NCBI GenBank assembly: GCA_024707255.1
Contig: JANQAC010000001.1
Location: 1,984,001-2,048,000, forward strand
Length of the DNA stretch: 64,000 bases
Origin: Asticcacaulis sp.
Lineage (GTDB): Bacteria; Pseudomonadota; Alphaproteobacteria; Caulobacterales; Caulobacteraceae
Direction of reading: 5' to 3'
Shown: positions 17,428 to 26,986 of the stretch, in pieces
Layout of the letters: every line of letters begins with the position of its first letter
How positions within the stretch are numbered: position 1 is the first letter of the stretch
Position numbers and translations under genes: made by a program
The notes under the pieces: model-generated
What the model saw: the letters and a program-made list of their open reading frames with translations, nothing else
What the model was told of the DNA's origin: nothing
The model's database searches: none

Positions 17428-18460
17428 ATGACACGATGTGTTCCGGCGGAATGGGAAGCGCACAAGGCGACGTGGGTGGGCTTTCCCAGCCATGAAAACC
17501 TGTGGCAGGAAGACCTGATCCCGGCGCAGGCCGAGGTGGCGGCGCTGGTGCGCGCCCTGTGCGAACTGGGCGACGAGCATGTCAAGCTGATGGTCATGGG
17601 GCCGGAGGCCCGCGCCGCAGCCGAGGAACTGCTCGGTGACCTGAGCAAGCTTGAAATCATAGATGGCCGCTTCGGCGATATCTGGTTCCGCGATACCGGC
17701 CCGATCTATGTCAGCGATGATGCCGATGATGACGACCTGCATCAGGCCCTGCCGGTCAGCTTCCAGAACAACGGCTGGGGCGGCAAATACCACCTGAAGC
17801 ATGACGATGAGGTGGCGCTCCAGATCAGCACCGCCGATGGATTTCCGCAGGAATTGCAGGATTTCATCCTTGAAGGCGGCGCGCTCGATCATGACGGCCA
17901 CGGCACGGCCCTCACCACGCGTCAGTGCCTGCTTAATCCGAACCGCAACCCCGGCTGGACGCAGTCCCTGGCCGAAAAAGGCCCTGTTTCAGGCGCTTGG
18001 CATCCGCAAGGTTATCTGGCTCGACGACGGCCTGCTGAACGACCATACCGACGGCCATGTCGATAACCTGGCGCGTTTCGTGGCGCCGGGCGTGGTGGCC
18101 TGCCCGGTGGCATTCGGCCGCGAAGACCCCAATGCCGATGTCTATGACGCCACGGCAAAACTGCTTTCCTCCCAGCATGACTCGCGTGGCCAGCCGATCC
18201 AGGTGGTGCGCATACCGTCACCCGGCGAAGTGCTGGATGAGGATGGCGAAATCGTGCCGGCCTCCCATATGAACTTCCTGATCGCCAATGATTGTGTGGT
18301 GGTGCCGATCTACAAGGAACGCCCCGGCGAACTGGCGGTAGAGGCGCTGCAAAGCCTCTTCCCCGAACGCCAGGTGCTGGGCCTGTCGTCGCGCGCCATA
18401 CTGACCGGCGGTGGCAGCTTTCACTGCATCAGTCAGCAAGTTCCGCTTATCAAAGCTTAA
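17428..18460 (+). CDS. aguA: Agmatine deiminase (frame broken by one base)
   Basis: Converts agmatine to N-carbamoylputrescine and ammonia. The first part (from ATG 17428, MTRCVPAEWEAHKATWVGFP, then DIWFRDTGP with the substrate-binding acid and NGWGGKY) is in one frame and the second part (LFQALGIRKVIWLDDGLLND, DGHVDN, and GGGSFHCISQQVP with the catalytic Cys) in the next. The break is in the A5 run at 17975-17979; four A residues give SLAEKALFQALG and a 343-residue enzyme of normal length. aguB follows 133 bases downstream, giving the two-step arginine-derived route to putrescine. Confidence 0.9.
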
Positions 18461-18467
18461 TTCTTGT

Positions 18468-18575
18468 ACCTCCCCGACTTGTCGGGGTTTAGCGCTAGCG
18501 AAAGTATAGCTTTCGCCAGCTATGGGACTGTCCGGCGAAGCTTCAGCGAAGCCGGATGGTGGTGGGGTATCTTCC
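18468..18575. repeat. Hairpin-rich intergenic element between aguA and aguB
   Basis: Three consecutive hairpins: CCCCGACTTGTCGGGG, GCTAGCGAAAG...CTTTCGCCAGC, and CCGGCGAAGC...GCCGG. The start CCTCCCC and the G/C hairpins recall the element at 6001. It separates two genes of one pathway that would normally be close, so it may have inserted or serve as an mRNA-processing or attenuating structure. Confidence 0.5.
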
Positions 18576-18593
18576 TTCCCCTTGGAGTTCCGT

Positions 18594-19475
18594 ATGACCC
18601 GAACCGTTTCCGTCGCCGCCATCCAGACCGCATACGGTCCCGACATGGCCGCCAATATCGCCAAAACCGAAGCCTTCGTGCGCGAAGCCGCCGCAAAAGG
18701 CGCGCAGGTGATCCTGCCCTCCGAGCTGTTCCAGGGTGAATATTTCTGCGTCTCCCAGGAAGAACGCTGGTTCGCCACAGCCTTTCCCTGGCGCGAACAC
18801 CCCTGCGTTCTGGCCATGCAAAAGCTGGCGGCCGAACTGAATGTCGTTATCCCGACCTCGATCTACGAGAAGGAAGGCCCGCACTATTTCAACTCGCTGG
18901 TCATGATCGATGCCGGTGGTGAGCTGATGGGCGTCTATCGCAAGAGCCATATCCCTGATGGCCCCGGCTATCAGGAGAAATACTATTTTCGCCCCGGCGA
19001 TACCGGCTTCAAGGTATGGAATACCAAATATGCGAAGGTCGGCGTCGGCATTTGCTGGGACCAGTGGTATCCCGAAGCGGCACGCGCCATGGCCCTGCTG
19101 GGCGCGGAAATCCTGATGTACCCGACTGCCATAGGCTCCGAACCCCATGACGCCGAACTGGATACCGCCGCCCCGTGGCAGCGTATCATGCAGGGCCATG
19201 CGGTGGCCAATGTCATGCCGGTGATCGCCTCCAACCGCATCGGCACCGAAAGCCTGATCTCGCCGCAGAATGGCGCCGGGCAGACCTTCTATGGCCACAG
19301 TTTCATAGCTAATCACCGCGGCGACAAGGTGGCCGAATTCGGCGCCAAAGAAGAGGGCGTGCTGGTCGCCACATTCGATCTCGACTACCTCAATACCCAC
19401 CGCGCCGCCTGGGGTTTCTTCCGCGACCGCCGCCCGGAGCTCTATACGGCGCTCGCCAGTCCGCGCCCGGCGTGA
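18594..19475 (+). CDS. aguB: N-carbamoylputrescine amidase
   Basis: 293 residues from the ATG at 18594 (TTGGAG nine bases ahead). A nitrilase-superfamily hydrolase turning N-carbamoylputrescine into putrescine, CO2 and ammonia. The catalytic triad is visible: Glu44 (LPSELFQGEYF), Lys117 (YRKSHIPDGPGY) and Cys154 (GVGICWDQWYPE). EKYYFRPGD and ASNRIG are typical of AguB. It completes the pathway begun by aguA upstream. Confidence 0.93.
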   Translation: MTRTVSVAAIQTAYGPDMAANIAKTEAFVREAAAKGAQVILPSELFQGEYFCVSQEERWFATAFPWREHPCVLAMQKLAAELNVVIPTSIYEKEGPHYFNSLVMIDAGGELMGVYRKSHIPDGPGYQEKYYFRPGDTGFKVWNTKYAKVGVGICWDQWYPEAARAMALLGAEILMYPTAIGSEPHDAELDTAAPWQRIMQGHAVANVMPVIASNRIGTESLISPQNGAGQTFYGHSFIANHRGDKVAEFGAKEEGVLVATFDLDYLNTHRAAWGFFRDRRPELYTALASPRPA

Positions 19476-19499
19476 TACGTCTTCGGCAGGGAGACTTTC

Positions 19500-19952
19500 A
19501 TGCACAAATGGCTTATCCTTGCCGCCTTGTTGTCTAGCAATACTGCGCCCGCAGAAATTCCAGGCGATATTGAAACCGTTACAGTGGCAACTCAGCAAGA
19601 GTGCGATATCGTTCTGGCGATAATCTCGTCACGCCCGAATTCAGGAAACTCAAATGTCTGGCCTGTACTGGGTGTCTATGATGCTGATCCACGTCCCCCT
19701 TTGGACTGTGGTTCGGCATTTGTAAGGGCACATCTGGCTGCCTATACCCCACCTCCACAGACGGAAGAAGCGGCAAGCTCCGGATATAGTTCTATGAGTT
19801 TTACCCGTCCAATATTTAAGTCTGATGGACAGGCGGAGATTGAAGAAGAAAACTTCGTGGCTCCTTTTTTCAGGTCGCGGATGCGCTACACTCTCGAACG
19901 GAAAGGCGACAAATGGGTGATTGCCAGTGATGAGACCTTGTTTATCACCTGA
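19500..19952 (+). CDS. Small exported protein, hypothetical
   Basis: 150 residues with a signal peptide (MHKWLILAALLSSNTAPAE). The mature part has two cysteines (about 35 and 70) that could pair, a Pro-rich stretch and a C-terminal beta segment (YTLERKGDKWVIASDETLFIT) of the kind seen in secreted NTF2-like or Ivy-like proteins. Less G/C-rich than its neighbours. I do not recognise the family. It begins 24 bases after aguB, with GGGAGACTTTC as ribosome binding site, so it may be co-transcribed. Confidence 0.65.
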   Translation: MHKWLILAALLSSNTAPAEIPGDIETVTVATQQECDIVLAIISSRPNSGNSNVWPVLGVYDADPRPPLDCGSAFVRAHLAAYTPPPQTEEAASSGYSSMSFTRPIFKSDGQAEIEEENFVAPFFRSRMRYTLERKGDKWVIASDETLFIT

Positions 19953-20049
19953 GTTTGCAATGGCGGATTTTCAAAATCGGAAGCCTAATTGCTAGGCCAA
20001 TTGGATTTTGCGTGGCAAACTTATGGAAATAATCTGAAAATCTTGTCCT

Positions 20050-20661
20050 ATGCGTGCCATTCCTCCCGAATCCCGTCCTTATGTCAGCGCCAAGCGCGAG
20101 GCCGCCGCCGCGAAAAAGCGCGAGGCGGTGATTGCAGCCGCCAGTCAGTTGTTGAACGACGGTCCGGCGATGGTCTCCATGGAGGCGGTCGCCAAGGCGG
20201 CGGGGGTCACGCGCCTGACGGTCTACAAGCAGTTCGGTTCACGGCGCGGCCTGCTGGAAGCCGTGTTTGACGCCAATGCCGAAAAGGGCGGGCTCATGCG
20301 GCTGCGCGAACTGATGCAGTTACCCGATCCCAGGGCGGCGCTTTTTGCCTGTATCGACCTTATGTGCGAATTCTGGGGCAGCCATCCGGGGTTCACCAAG
20401 CTGCACAGCGCCGCCGGGCTTGATCCTGAGTTTGCCGAGGCGATCAATGCCCGCAATGAACGTCGCCGCCTGCTTTTTGCCAGCCTGCTGGCGCGTATGA
20501 AGGGCGACGAAAAGGCCAGGACCGACGCCACTGACCTGTTGTTCGGCGCCACCAGTATGCCGATGTTCCGTATTCTGATCGAGAGCCGGACACCTTCGGA
20601 GGTCGCCGCCCTGCTGAAATCAACCTGCGCGGCCATCCTGGATACGCACGGATTGGCGTGA
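20050..20661 (+). CDS. TetR family transcriptional regulator
   Basis: 203 residues. N-terminal TetR helix-turn-helix at about 24-70: AVIAAASQLLNDGPAMVSMEAVAKAAGVTRLTVYKQFGSRRGLLEAVFD, with the usual G-V-x-x-x-T-x-Y-x-x-F spacing. The C-terminal half is a helical ligand-binding domain with no identifiable ligand. It is followed by the convergent moaB gene. What it controls is unclear; the neighbours offer no efflux or catabolic operon. Confidence 0.85.
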   Translation: MRAIPPESRPYVSAKREAAAAKKREAVIAAASQLLNDGPAMVSMEAVAKAAGVTRLTVYKQFGSRRGLLEAVFDANAEKGGLMRLRELMQLPDPRAALFACIDLMCEFWGSHPGFTKLHSAAGLDPEFAEAINARNERRRLLFASLLARMKGDEKARTDATDLLFGATSMPMFRILIESRTPSEVAALLKSTCAAILDTHGLA

Positions 20662-20705
20662 GCCGTATGGATGTATGCTAAGAAGAGCAAATCCCTTGCG
20701 GGCGC

Positions 20706-21242
20706 TTACGGACAAACCCCGCGATAGCGCGGTATCTGGCCGACGAGGGAGCACGGGCGGAAACGGCTGTCGAGCTCCATGGCCAGCACAAGGTCCCAGC
20801 CGTCCCGGCAGGCGCCGGTCGAGCCGGGCAGGCAGAAGATGAATGTATCTTCCGCCTGGCCGGCGAAGGCGCGTGACTGCAGCGTCGCAACGCCGACGGT
20901 CGTCAGGCTGGCATGGTGAAACACCACGCCGAAGCCTTCCATTTCACGCCGGAAAAGGGGGCGGATGGCCTCAGGGGTCACGTCGCGCGGGGCGAAACCC
21001 GTGCCGCCGGTCGTCAGGACGACGTCGACACTGTCATCGGCCACCCATTTGCCGATCTGGCCGCGGATGGCGTCGACATCATCCGCCACGATGACACGGT
21101 CTGACAGGGTGTGGCCGGCCGCGACCAGACGTTCCGCCAGCAGGGCGCCGGAGGTGTCTGTTGTCATGTCGCGGGTGTCCGAAATCGTCAGGACGGCCAC
21201 ATTGAGGGGATAAAAGGGGAGGTCTGGATTGATACCGGCCAT
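20706..21242 (-). CDS. moaB: Molybdenum cofactor biosynthesis protein MoaB
   Basis: 178 residues of the MoaB/MogA family that adenylylates or binds molybdopterin. VAVLTISDTRD at the N-terminus, VLTTGGTGFAPRDVTPEA as the molybdopterin-binding loop and the C-terminal LPGSTGAC stretch identify it. It starts nine bases after the ric stop in the same direction, so ric-moaB form a leftward operon divergent from ubiTUV. In context it serves nitrate reductase, whose molybdenum cofactor also needs moaA and moaD found in this block. Confidence 0.92.
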   Translation of the reverse strand: MAGINPDLPFYPLNVAVLTISDTRDMTTDTSGALLAERLVAAGHTLSDRVIVADDVDAIRGQIGKWVADDSVDVVLTTGGTGFAPRDVTPEAIRPLFRREMEGFGVVFHHASLTTVGVATLQSRAFAGQAEDTFIFCLPGSTGACRDGWDLVLAMELDSRFRPCSLVGQIPRYRGVCP

Positions 21243-21251
21243 GGCGCTGCC

Positions 21252-21929
21252 TCAGGCTGTCACGGGGGGCAGGTCCGCGAAGCGGGGGAACAGGATGTTG
21301 TTTTCGAGATGCATGTGGATGCGCAGGTCCGTATCCAGCTTCTGGCAGGCGGCATAGAGGGCGCGCCAGGTCGTGCAGGCGCCGTAGGGTGGAACAAAGT
21401 CCGTGGTCAGCCGCGCCAGGGTTTCGAGTTGCTCACCAAGGTCTTCGTGGTCGCTCATCATGCGCGCCACCGGATGGGTCAGGTCGTACTGGCCGCCCAG
21501 CATGGCGGGGAACAGCATCTGCTCCTCGATGACCTGGTGCTCGTCCAGTTCATGGGCCATGATGGCCAGAAGATCGCCGAGCCCGTGCGGACAGTCAGGG
21601 CTGTCGCGGTGGACGGCCTCGACGCGGCGTGCCATGCGGATCGCTTCGGGGAACTCGGCGCGGTGAACCTCGTGGTATCGCTCTATGATGTACGGGATGA
21701 GCGCTTCGGTCGCATCCGGCGCTTCGGTTTCATCCCCCTTAAGGGCCGCAAGATCGTCAAGCACAAGCGCCAGATCGACGCCACGGGTGGCCGCGGCCTC
21801 GCTGAGGGGCACACCACCCTTGCAGCAGAAATCTATCTTGTAACGCCGGAAAACGGCCGTGGCGCCCGGCACGGCCACGGCGATGTCTTTGACTAATGTA
21901 TCCGGCACTAAGGTATCTGGCATGGTCAT
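21252..21929 (-). CDS. ric: Di-iron Fe-S cluster repair protein (RIC/YtfE/ScdA)
   Basis: 225 residues. An N-terminal ScdA domain with the Cys pair at 35-36 (KIDFCCKGG) is followed by a hemerythrin-like domain whose iron ligands include the histidines in RYHEVHR, MAHELDEHQVIEEQ, MSDHEDLG and MHLENNILFPR. RIC proteins repair iron-sulfur clusters damaged by NO or peroxide. AAGGAG lies seven bases before the ATG at 21929. Its place beside nnrS and nitrate reductase points to nitrosative-stress defence during nitrate respiration. Confidence 0.92.
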   Translation of the reverse strand: MTMPDTLVPDTLVKDIAVAVPGATAVFRRYKIDFCCKGGVPLSEAAATRGVDLALVLDDLAALKGDETEAPDATEALIPYIIERYHEVHRAEFPEAIRMARRVEAVHRDSPDCPHGLGDLLAIMAHELDEHQVIEEQMLFPAMLGGQYDLTHPVARMMSDHEDLGEQLETLARLTTDFVPPYGACTTWRALYAACQKLDTDLRIHMHLENNILFPRFADLPPVTA

Positions 21930-22024
21930 CTCGAAACTCCTTCACTTGGATGTCCATAGCGGCTCCGCGTCGTGGCGGCATTAAAGGCTGTCAATCCGCC
22001 GCCTAAGGCTTTTCGGCTATCCGA

Positions 22025-22038
22025 TTGATATATTTCGG
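22025..22038. promoter_or_regulatory. Possible degenerate FNR/Dnr half-site upstream of ubiT
   Basis: TTGATATATTTCGG: the left half TTGAT is perfect, the right half is not. It lies 86 bases before the ubiT start in the divergent ric-ubiT gap. Weak, kept because all other units of the block have better boxes. Confidence 0.25.
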
Positions 22039-22123
22039 GGGCGCGGCATGTCGGCGAAGCTTGCCTTTGCCGCGGCTATATTGCGAAGCCTGCGGCATTC
22101 ACCTGCGGAAAGTTGCCAGTCTT

Positions 22124-22657
22124 ATGCGTCCCAAATTCCTCGGCTCGTTCCGGGCCTTGCCTGTGCCCTTGCCAGTCCCCCCGCTCTGGCTTTTTAAAAC
22201 GGCAGCCCTGCCGCTCAATGCCCTTCTGACGACATCACTCAGGCGGGTGGTCAGGGAACGGCCTGATGTCTTTCAAAAACTTGGTCGCTTCCAGCACGCC
22301 GTATTCCTGATCGCGCCGAGGGATATGCCCTTTGCTTTCCGGTTGAAGCCATTGGCGAGGCAGGGCGCTGTCGAAATCGTCATGGGGCATGAAGACAAGG
22401 CGTATTCGGTCAGGATCAGCGGAACTCTCAAGACACTTCTTGGCCTGTTCGACGGGACTATAGACGCGGATTCGAGCTTCTTCGGCGGCGATATAAGTCT
22501 GGAGGGCGCAACCGATGCGGCGCTGGCTCTGCACAATGCCCTGGAGGCCGCTGAACTGGGGCCGGGGGATATTCTGGGACTACCGGCCAGACTGAAACCT
22601 GCCTTCAACCGGTTGGTCGCCGGATTGCCTTTCGGGGCGCGCCATGGCGCCGCCTAA
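22124..22657 (+). CDS. ubiT: O2-independent ubiquinone synthesis factor UbiT (SCP2 domain)
   Basis: 177 residues from the ATG at 22124. An SCP2-type lipid-binding domain (AFRLKPLARQGAVEIVMGHEDKAYSVRISG, SSFFGGDISLEGATDAALALHNAL) is the hallmark of UbiT, which binds the hydrophobic quinone intermediates in the anaerobic pathway. It overlaps ubiU by 14 bases, and ubiU overlaps ubiV, giving the conserved ubiTUV order. Together they hydroxylate the quinone ring without oxygen, allowing ubiquinone supply to nitrate respiration. Confidence 0.88.
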   Translation: MRPKFLGSFRALPVPLPVPPLWLFKTAALPLNALLTTSLRRVVRERPDVFQKLGRFQHAVFLIAPRDMPFAFRLKPLARQGAVEIVMGHEDKAYSVRISGTLKTLLGLFDGTIDADSSFFGGDISLEGATDAALALHNALEAAELGPGDILGLPARLKPAFNRLVAGLPFGARHGAA

Positions 22658-23648
22658 ACCGAAGCTGGAGTTGGTATGCCCCGCCGGATCGGCGCCCATG
22701 CTGCGCGCGGCCATCGAAGGCGGCGCCGACAGTGTTTATTGCGGCCTGCGCGACGAGACCAACGCCCGGAACTTTCCCGGCCTGAACCTGGATGCCGCCG
22801 AACTGGCGGCGGCCGTCAACTGGACACACGAAAAGGGCGGCAAGCTCCTGCTGGCCATCAATACCTTTGCCAGGGCCGGCGATACGGGGGCATGGCAAAA
22901 GGCCGTCGACTGCGCGGTGTGGTCCGGGGTGGATGCGGTCATCGCCGCCGACCTGGGCGTCCTGGCCTATGCGCATTCGGTCTGGCCGGATTTGCGGCTT
23001 CATCTCTCTGTCCAGGCCGCGGCGGGCACACCCCAGGCAATCGCCTTCTATGCCGAGACCTTTGGTGTCAAGCGTGTCGTCCTGCCCCGCGTGCTCAGCG
23101 TTGAGGAGGTCACGCGCCTGACCCGAGCGGTCGATGTGGAAATCGAGGCGTTCGTTTATGGCGGCCTGTGCGTCATGGCCGAGGGCCGCTGCGCGCTGTC
23201 GTCATATGCCGCGCCGGGATCGCCCAATCTGACAGGTGTATGTTCGCCGCCTGATTCCGTCCGCTTTGTCGAATCCCAGGGCGTGACGACGGCCCGGCTG
23301 GGCGATTTCGCCATTGATCGCCACGCGCCGGGCGAACCGGCCGGATATCCAACCCTGTGCAAGGGCCGTTTTGTCATCGATGATACGCCCGCCTATCTGT
23401 TTGAAGACCCGGTCAGCCTCAATGCCATGGATATGCTGGCGGGCCTGAAGCGCGCCGGCGTCACCGCCGTCAAGGTCGAAGGGCGGCAACGAGGGAAGGC
23501 ATATGTATCGCGCGTGGCGCAGGCGTTCCGGCAGGCGATAGACGCCCTCGAAGCCGGCCGGCCGACCACGCCCTATGCCGATATGCTGGCCGATCTCGCC
23601 GAGGGGCGAAAGGAAACGTCTGGAGCGTACAGAAAATCATGGCGGTAG
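22644..23648 (+). CDS. ubiU: O2-independent ubiquinone hydroxylase subunit UbiU
   Basis: 334 residues of the peptidase U32 family. Four cysteines, C176, C183, C200 and C239, have exactly the spacing (7, 17, 39) of the 4Fe-4S ligands of E. coli UbiU. LELVCPAGSAPMLRAAIEGGADSVYCGLRDETNARNF is the family's N-terminal barrel start. With UbiV it forms a heterodimer that uses prephenate as the oxygen donor for ring hydroxylation. Overlaps both neighbours. Confidence 0.92.
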   Translation: MAPPKPKLELVCPAGSAPMLRAAIEGGADSVYCGLRDETNARNFPGLNLDAAELAAAVNWTHEKGGKLLLAINTFARAGDTGAWQKAVDCAVWSGVDAVIAADLGVLAYAHSVWPDLRLHLSVQAAAGTPQAIAFYAETFGVKRVVLPRVLSVEEVTRLTRAVDVEIEAFVYGGLCVMAEGRCALSSYAAPGSPNLTGVCSPPDSVRFVESQGVTTARLGDFAIDRHAPGEPAGYPTLCKGRFVIDDTPAYLFEDPVSLNAMDMLAGLKRAGVTAVKVEGRQRGKAYVSRVAQAFRQAIDALEAGRPTTPYADMLADLAEGRKETSGAYRKSWR

Positions 23649-24536
23649 CAAAACTGAGCCTGGGCCCCTTGCTCTTCAACTGGTCTGCTGAAGTCACGGA
23701 AGCTTTTTACGCGCGCATAGCCGATGAAAGCCCGTTTGACCGCGTCTATCTGGGGGAAGTCGTTTGCTCCAAGAGGATACCATTTCTCGGGCCCGTCCTG
23801 GCGCGTGCCGCCGAGCGCCTGATCGGCGCCGGCAAGACCGTGGTCTTTTCCAGCCTGGCCTTGCCGGCAACCGAGCGGGAGCAGTCCATGTCGGGTGCCC
23901 TGGCCACCATCGAAGACGAGATCGAGGTCAATGATATGTCGGTCCTCCTGAGGCGTGGCCGGCGGCCCTTCGTCGCGGGGCCGTTTCTCAATGTCTATAA
24001 CGAACTGGCGGCGAGGCAGCTTGTGGCGATGGGGTGTATCCGGCTGTGCGCCAATATAGAACTGTCGCTCGATGCCATCGGCGCCATTCATAAAAGCGTC
24101 CCGGACCTGCCCATTGAAATCCACGCCTTCGGCCGGCTGCCACTGGCGCTTTCCGGGCGGTGCTATCACGCACGTGCCCACAATCTCCATAAGGACGCCT
24201 GTCAGTTCGTCTGTGACCGCGACCCGGACGGACGATCCGTCCGGACCGTCGAAGGCCGATTTCCTCGCCATCAACGGCATCCAGACCCTGTCGAATGGCG
24301 TCCATGTGCCGGGCGTTTCCATCGACCGGCTGACGGCGGCCGGCGTGACGACCCTGAGGCTCAGCCCGCATTCCATGGATATGATCGCGGTCGCCCGACT
24401 GTTCGATGCCTTTGCCTCGAACGCCATGGAGGCCGGCGAACTGAATGCCCGCCTGAAGGCGCTGGCGCTGCCGGGGCTCCTCGTTTCCGGTTACCTGCTC
24501 GGGAAGCCGGGCAGTCAGGCCGCGCGAAGTGCGTGA
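23639..24536 (+). CDS. ubiV: O2-independent ubiquinone hydroxylase subunit UbiV (frame broken)
   Basis: The U32-family partner of UbiU. The first 200 residues (KLSLGPLLFNWSAEV, VYLGEVVCSKR, CYHARAHNLHKDACQFVCDRDPDG) are in one frame; the C-terminus (DFLAINGIQTLSNGVHVPG ... LLGKPGSQAARSA) is in the next. One surplus base near 24251-24260 (GAAGGCCGAT) explains this; its removal gives VEGDFLAINGIQTLS and about 298 residues, the usual length. The four Fe-S cysteines all lie before the break. Last gene of ubiTUV. Confidence 0.88.
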
Positions 24537-24600
24537 CACTCTGTCACCTGTTAATTGCGAGTGATAGGCATTATTATAAATAAAACCCGGAGTTTGCATA

Positions 24601-25799
24601 ATGGCGACGACTGCGCAGCAAATGAGAGCCTTCAGGGGGTTGTCCCTGTTCAGTGCGGGCTTCAGGCCCTTCTATCTGTTCGCTGCCGCATGGTCGGCGC
24701 TCATGGTGCCGCTGTGGATAGGGATATATTCCGGTGGCCAGATGAGTGGGCAAATGAGTGGTCTGCGGATCGATGTGGCCTGGCACGCCCACGAGATGCT
24801 GTTCGGCTATATCGGCGGCATCATTGCCGGGTTCCTGCTGACCGCTGTGCCGAACTGGACGGGCAGACTGCCGGTCACGGGCGTCCCGCTGGCCCTGCTT
24901 TTCGGGCTGTGGGCCATCGGCCGGATGGCCATGTTGTCCCCGGCCCATGACGGCCTGACGGCAGCGCTTGCCGATTGCGCCTTCCTGTGCGTGTTTGCCG
25001 TGGTGATCTGGCGCGAGATACTGACTGGTAAGAACTGGCGTAACCTGCCGGTCGCGGTCATGGTGTCGCTGCTGGCCCTGGCCAATATAGCCTTCCACAG
25101 CGGTGAGACGCAGGTGACGATCCGCCTGGCGCTTGGGGTTATTCTGACCCTGGTTGCGCTGATCGGCGGCCGCATCATTCCGAGTTTCACCACCAACTGG
25201 CTGAAAAAGGCCGGCATGGCCCTCATGCCACCGGCTTTCAACCGCCGGGATTTGCTCGTCATCGTCATGACGGCAGTGGCTTTGCTGGGCTGGGCCGTCG
25301 CACCTGCCTCGATATGGAGCGGGGGCGCGCGCTCTCGGCGGCCGGCGGGCTCAATGGCTGGCGCCTCAGCCGGTGGCGGGGATTGGCCACACGCAAGGAA
25401 CCGCTGTTGTGGATCCTGCATGTCGGTTACGCCTGGCTGGTCATTGGCCTGGTCTTGCTGGGCCTGGCTGCGCTGGGGCAGGCGGTCAATCCGCCGGGCG
25501 CGGTGCCGATGCAGGCGGGGCTTCACGCACTGACCGCCGGCGCCATCGGCGTGATGACCCTGGCCGTCATGACGCGGTCCAGCCTCGGACACACCGGCCG
25601 GCCCCTGACGGCTGGCCGGGGAACGCTCATCATCTACCTTCTGGTCAATGCGGCGGCCCTGGTGCGGGTGGGCGCCGCCCCGGTACCTCAGGCCTATATG
25701 CCCGGCCTGATCCTCTCGGCCATGCTGTGGATGGCGGCGTTCGGCGGCTTCATCCTGGTCTATGGACCCAGGCTGGTTACCGCCCGCCTGCGGGCTTGA
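24601..25799 (+). CDS. nnrS: NnrS family membrane protein (frame broken)
   Basis: Heme- and copper-containing membrane protein found with denitrification genes, linked to resistance to NO and dinitrosyl-iron stress. About 12 membrane segments; WHAHEMLFGYIGGIIAGFLLTAVPNWTG and GGRIIPSFTTNW are the family signatures with conserved His. The frame breaks at the G5 run 25321-25325; a sixth G restores GGRALSAAGGLNGWRLSRWRG and continues through HVGYAWLVIG, HALTAGAIGVMTLAVMTRSSLGHTGR to about 399 residues. A 64-base gap separates it from ubiV, and an FNR-type box follows its stop. Confidence 0.9.
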
Positions 25800-25800
25800 A

Positions 25801-25814
25801 TTGATGAATGTCAA
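25801..25814. promoter_or_regulatory. FNR/Dnr-type box upstream of moaA
   Basis: TTGAT-GAAT-GTCAA, nine of ten consensus half-site bases. It lies one base after the nnrS stop and about 181 bases before the moaA start, so moaA would have a leader of about 145 bases if activated at -41.5. Confidence 0.65.
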
Positions 25815-25994
25815 GCCGGCCGGCCGGACCTGTCAATGACGCGGCCGGGCGCCGGCCTTAAGGTCTGTGACGCCGCACCGGTGGCGCGTTCCCCTTCGCC
25901 AACTGCGTCGCGGCAGATCACGGACATTCGTCTGAATGTGCCGGTCAGAGCGGTGGGGCGACCTGCCGCTCTTTGTTTTTGCGAGGGAGTTTTC

Positions 25995-26986
25995 ATGGCC
26001 TTCGAGGCTCGCAATCTGTCTGACGGGTTTGGCCGCCGCTTCTCCTATGTGCGGCTTTCTGTCACCGAGGTCTGCAATTTTCGCTGCACCTATTGCCTGC
26101 CGGACGGATGGAAGAAAACCGGGCCGCTCAGCTTCCTGACCCCCGCTGAAACGGCGAACCTGACCGCCGCATTCGCCGAGGTCGGCGTGTCGAAAATTCG
26201 CCTGACCGGGGAGAGCCCAGCGTTCGGCCGGATCTGGCCGAGATCATCGCGCATCTGGCGGCGGTGGAGGGCATTACAAAGATCGCCATGACCACCAATG
26301 GCTGGAACATGGATCGTCGGGTTGCGCAGTGGCGCAATGCCGGGCTCAGCCATCTGAATGTCAGCGTCGATTCGCTCGACAGCGAGCGGTTTCAACAGAT
26401 TACGGGGCATGACAGACTGCCGGCCGTCCTGACGGGGATTGACAGGGCGCTCGGCCTGGATTTCGCCTCGGTAAAACTCAATGCGGTCCTGCTTAAGAGT
26501 ACGGCCGAAGCCGGCTTTGACGTCTGGGCGGATTTCGTTCGTCACAGGCCGGTTGCAGTACGGTTCATCGAACTGATGCGTACAGGCGATAATGCCGAGT
26601 ATTTTGCCGCCAATCACATCAAGGGCAGCGTCGTTACGGACTGGCTTGAGGCGTCAGGCTGGCAATTGCAGCCGAAACTGAAGGACGGTGGGCCGGCGAA
26701 TGAATATGCCCATCCCGACTATGCGGGCCGCATCGGCCTGATCGCGCCCTATGCCGCCGGCTTCTGTGATGGCTGCAACCGGCTGCGGGTAACGGCCCGC
26801 GGCAAGCTGCGCCTGTGCCTCTTCGGGGAAGGGGGCTGCGATCTGCGTGACCTGCTGCAACGGGCGGATGACCGGCCTGCGCTCATTGAGCGGATATCCG
26901 GCGCCCTGACCGGCAAACCGGCCGGCCACAGGCTGAAGGACAACCTGCCCGGCGACCTCCGGCATCTGGCGGAACTAGGGGGTTAG
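25995..26986 (+). CDS. moaA: GTP 3',8-cyclase MoaA (frame broken)
   Basis: Radical SAM enzyme of the first step of molybdenum cofactor synthesis. VTEVCNFRCTYCLPDGW gives the N-terminal CxxxCxxC cluster; the C-terminal second cluster is FCDGCNRLRVTARGKLRLC. The frame breaks in the G4 run at 26208-26211, within the SAM-binding TGGEP motif; a fifth G gives LTGGEPSVRPDLAEIIAHLA and a continuous protein of about 330 residues. GAGGGAG precedes the ATG. With moaB and moaD nearby it supplies Moco to NarG; moaC and moaE are not in the window. Confidence 0.9.
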
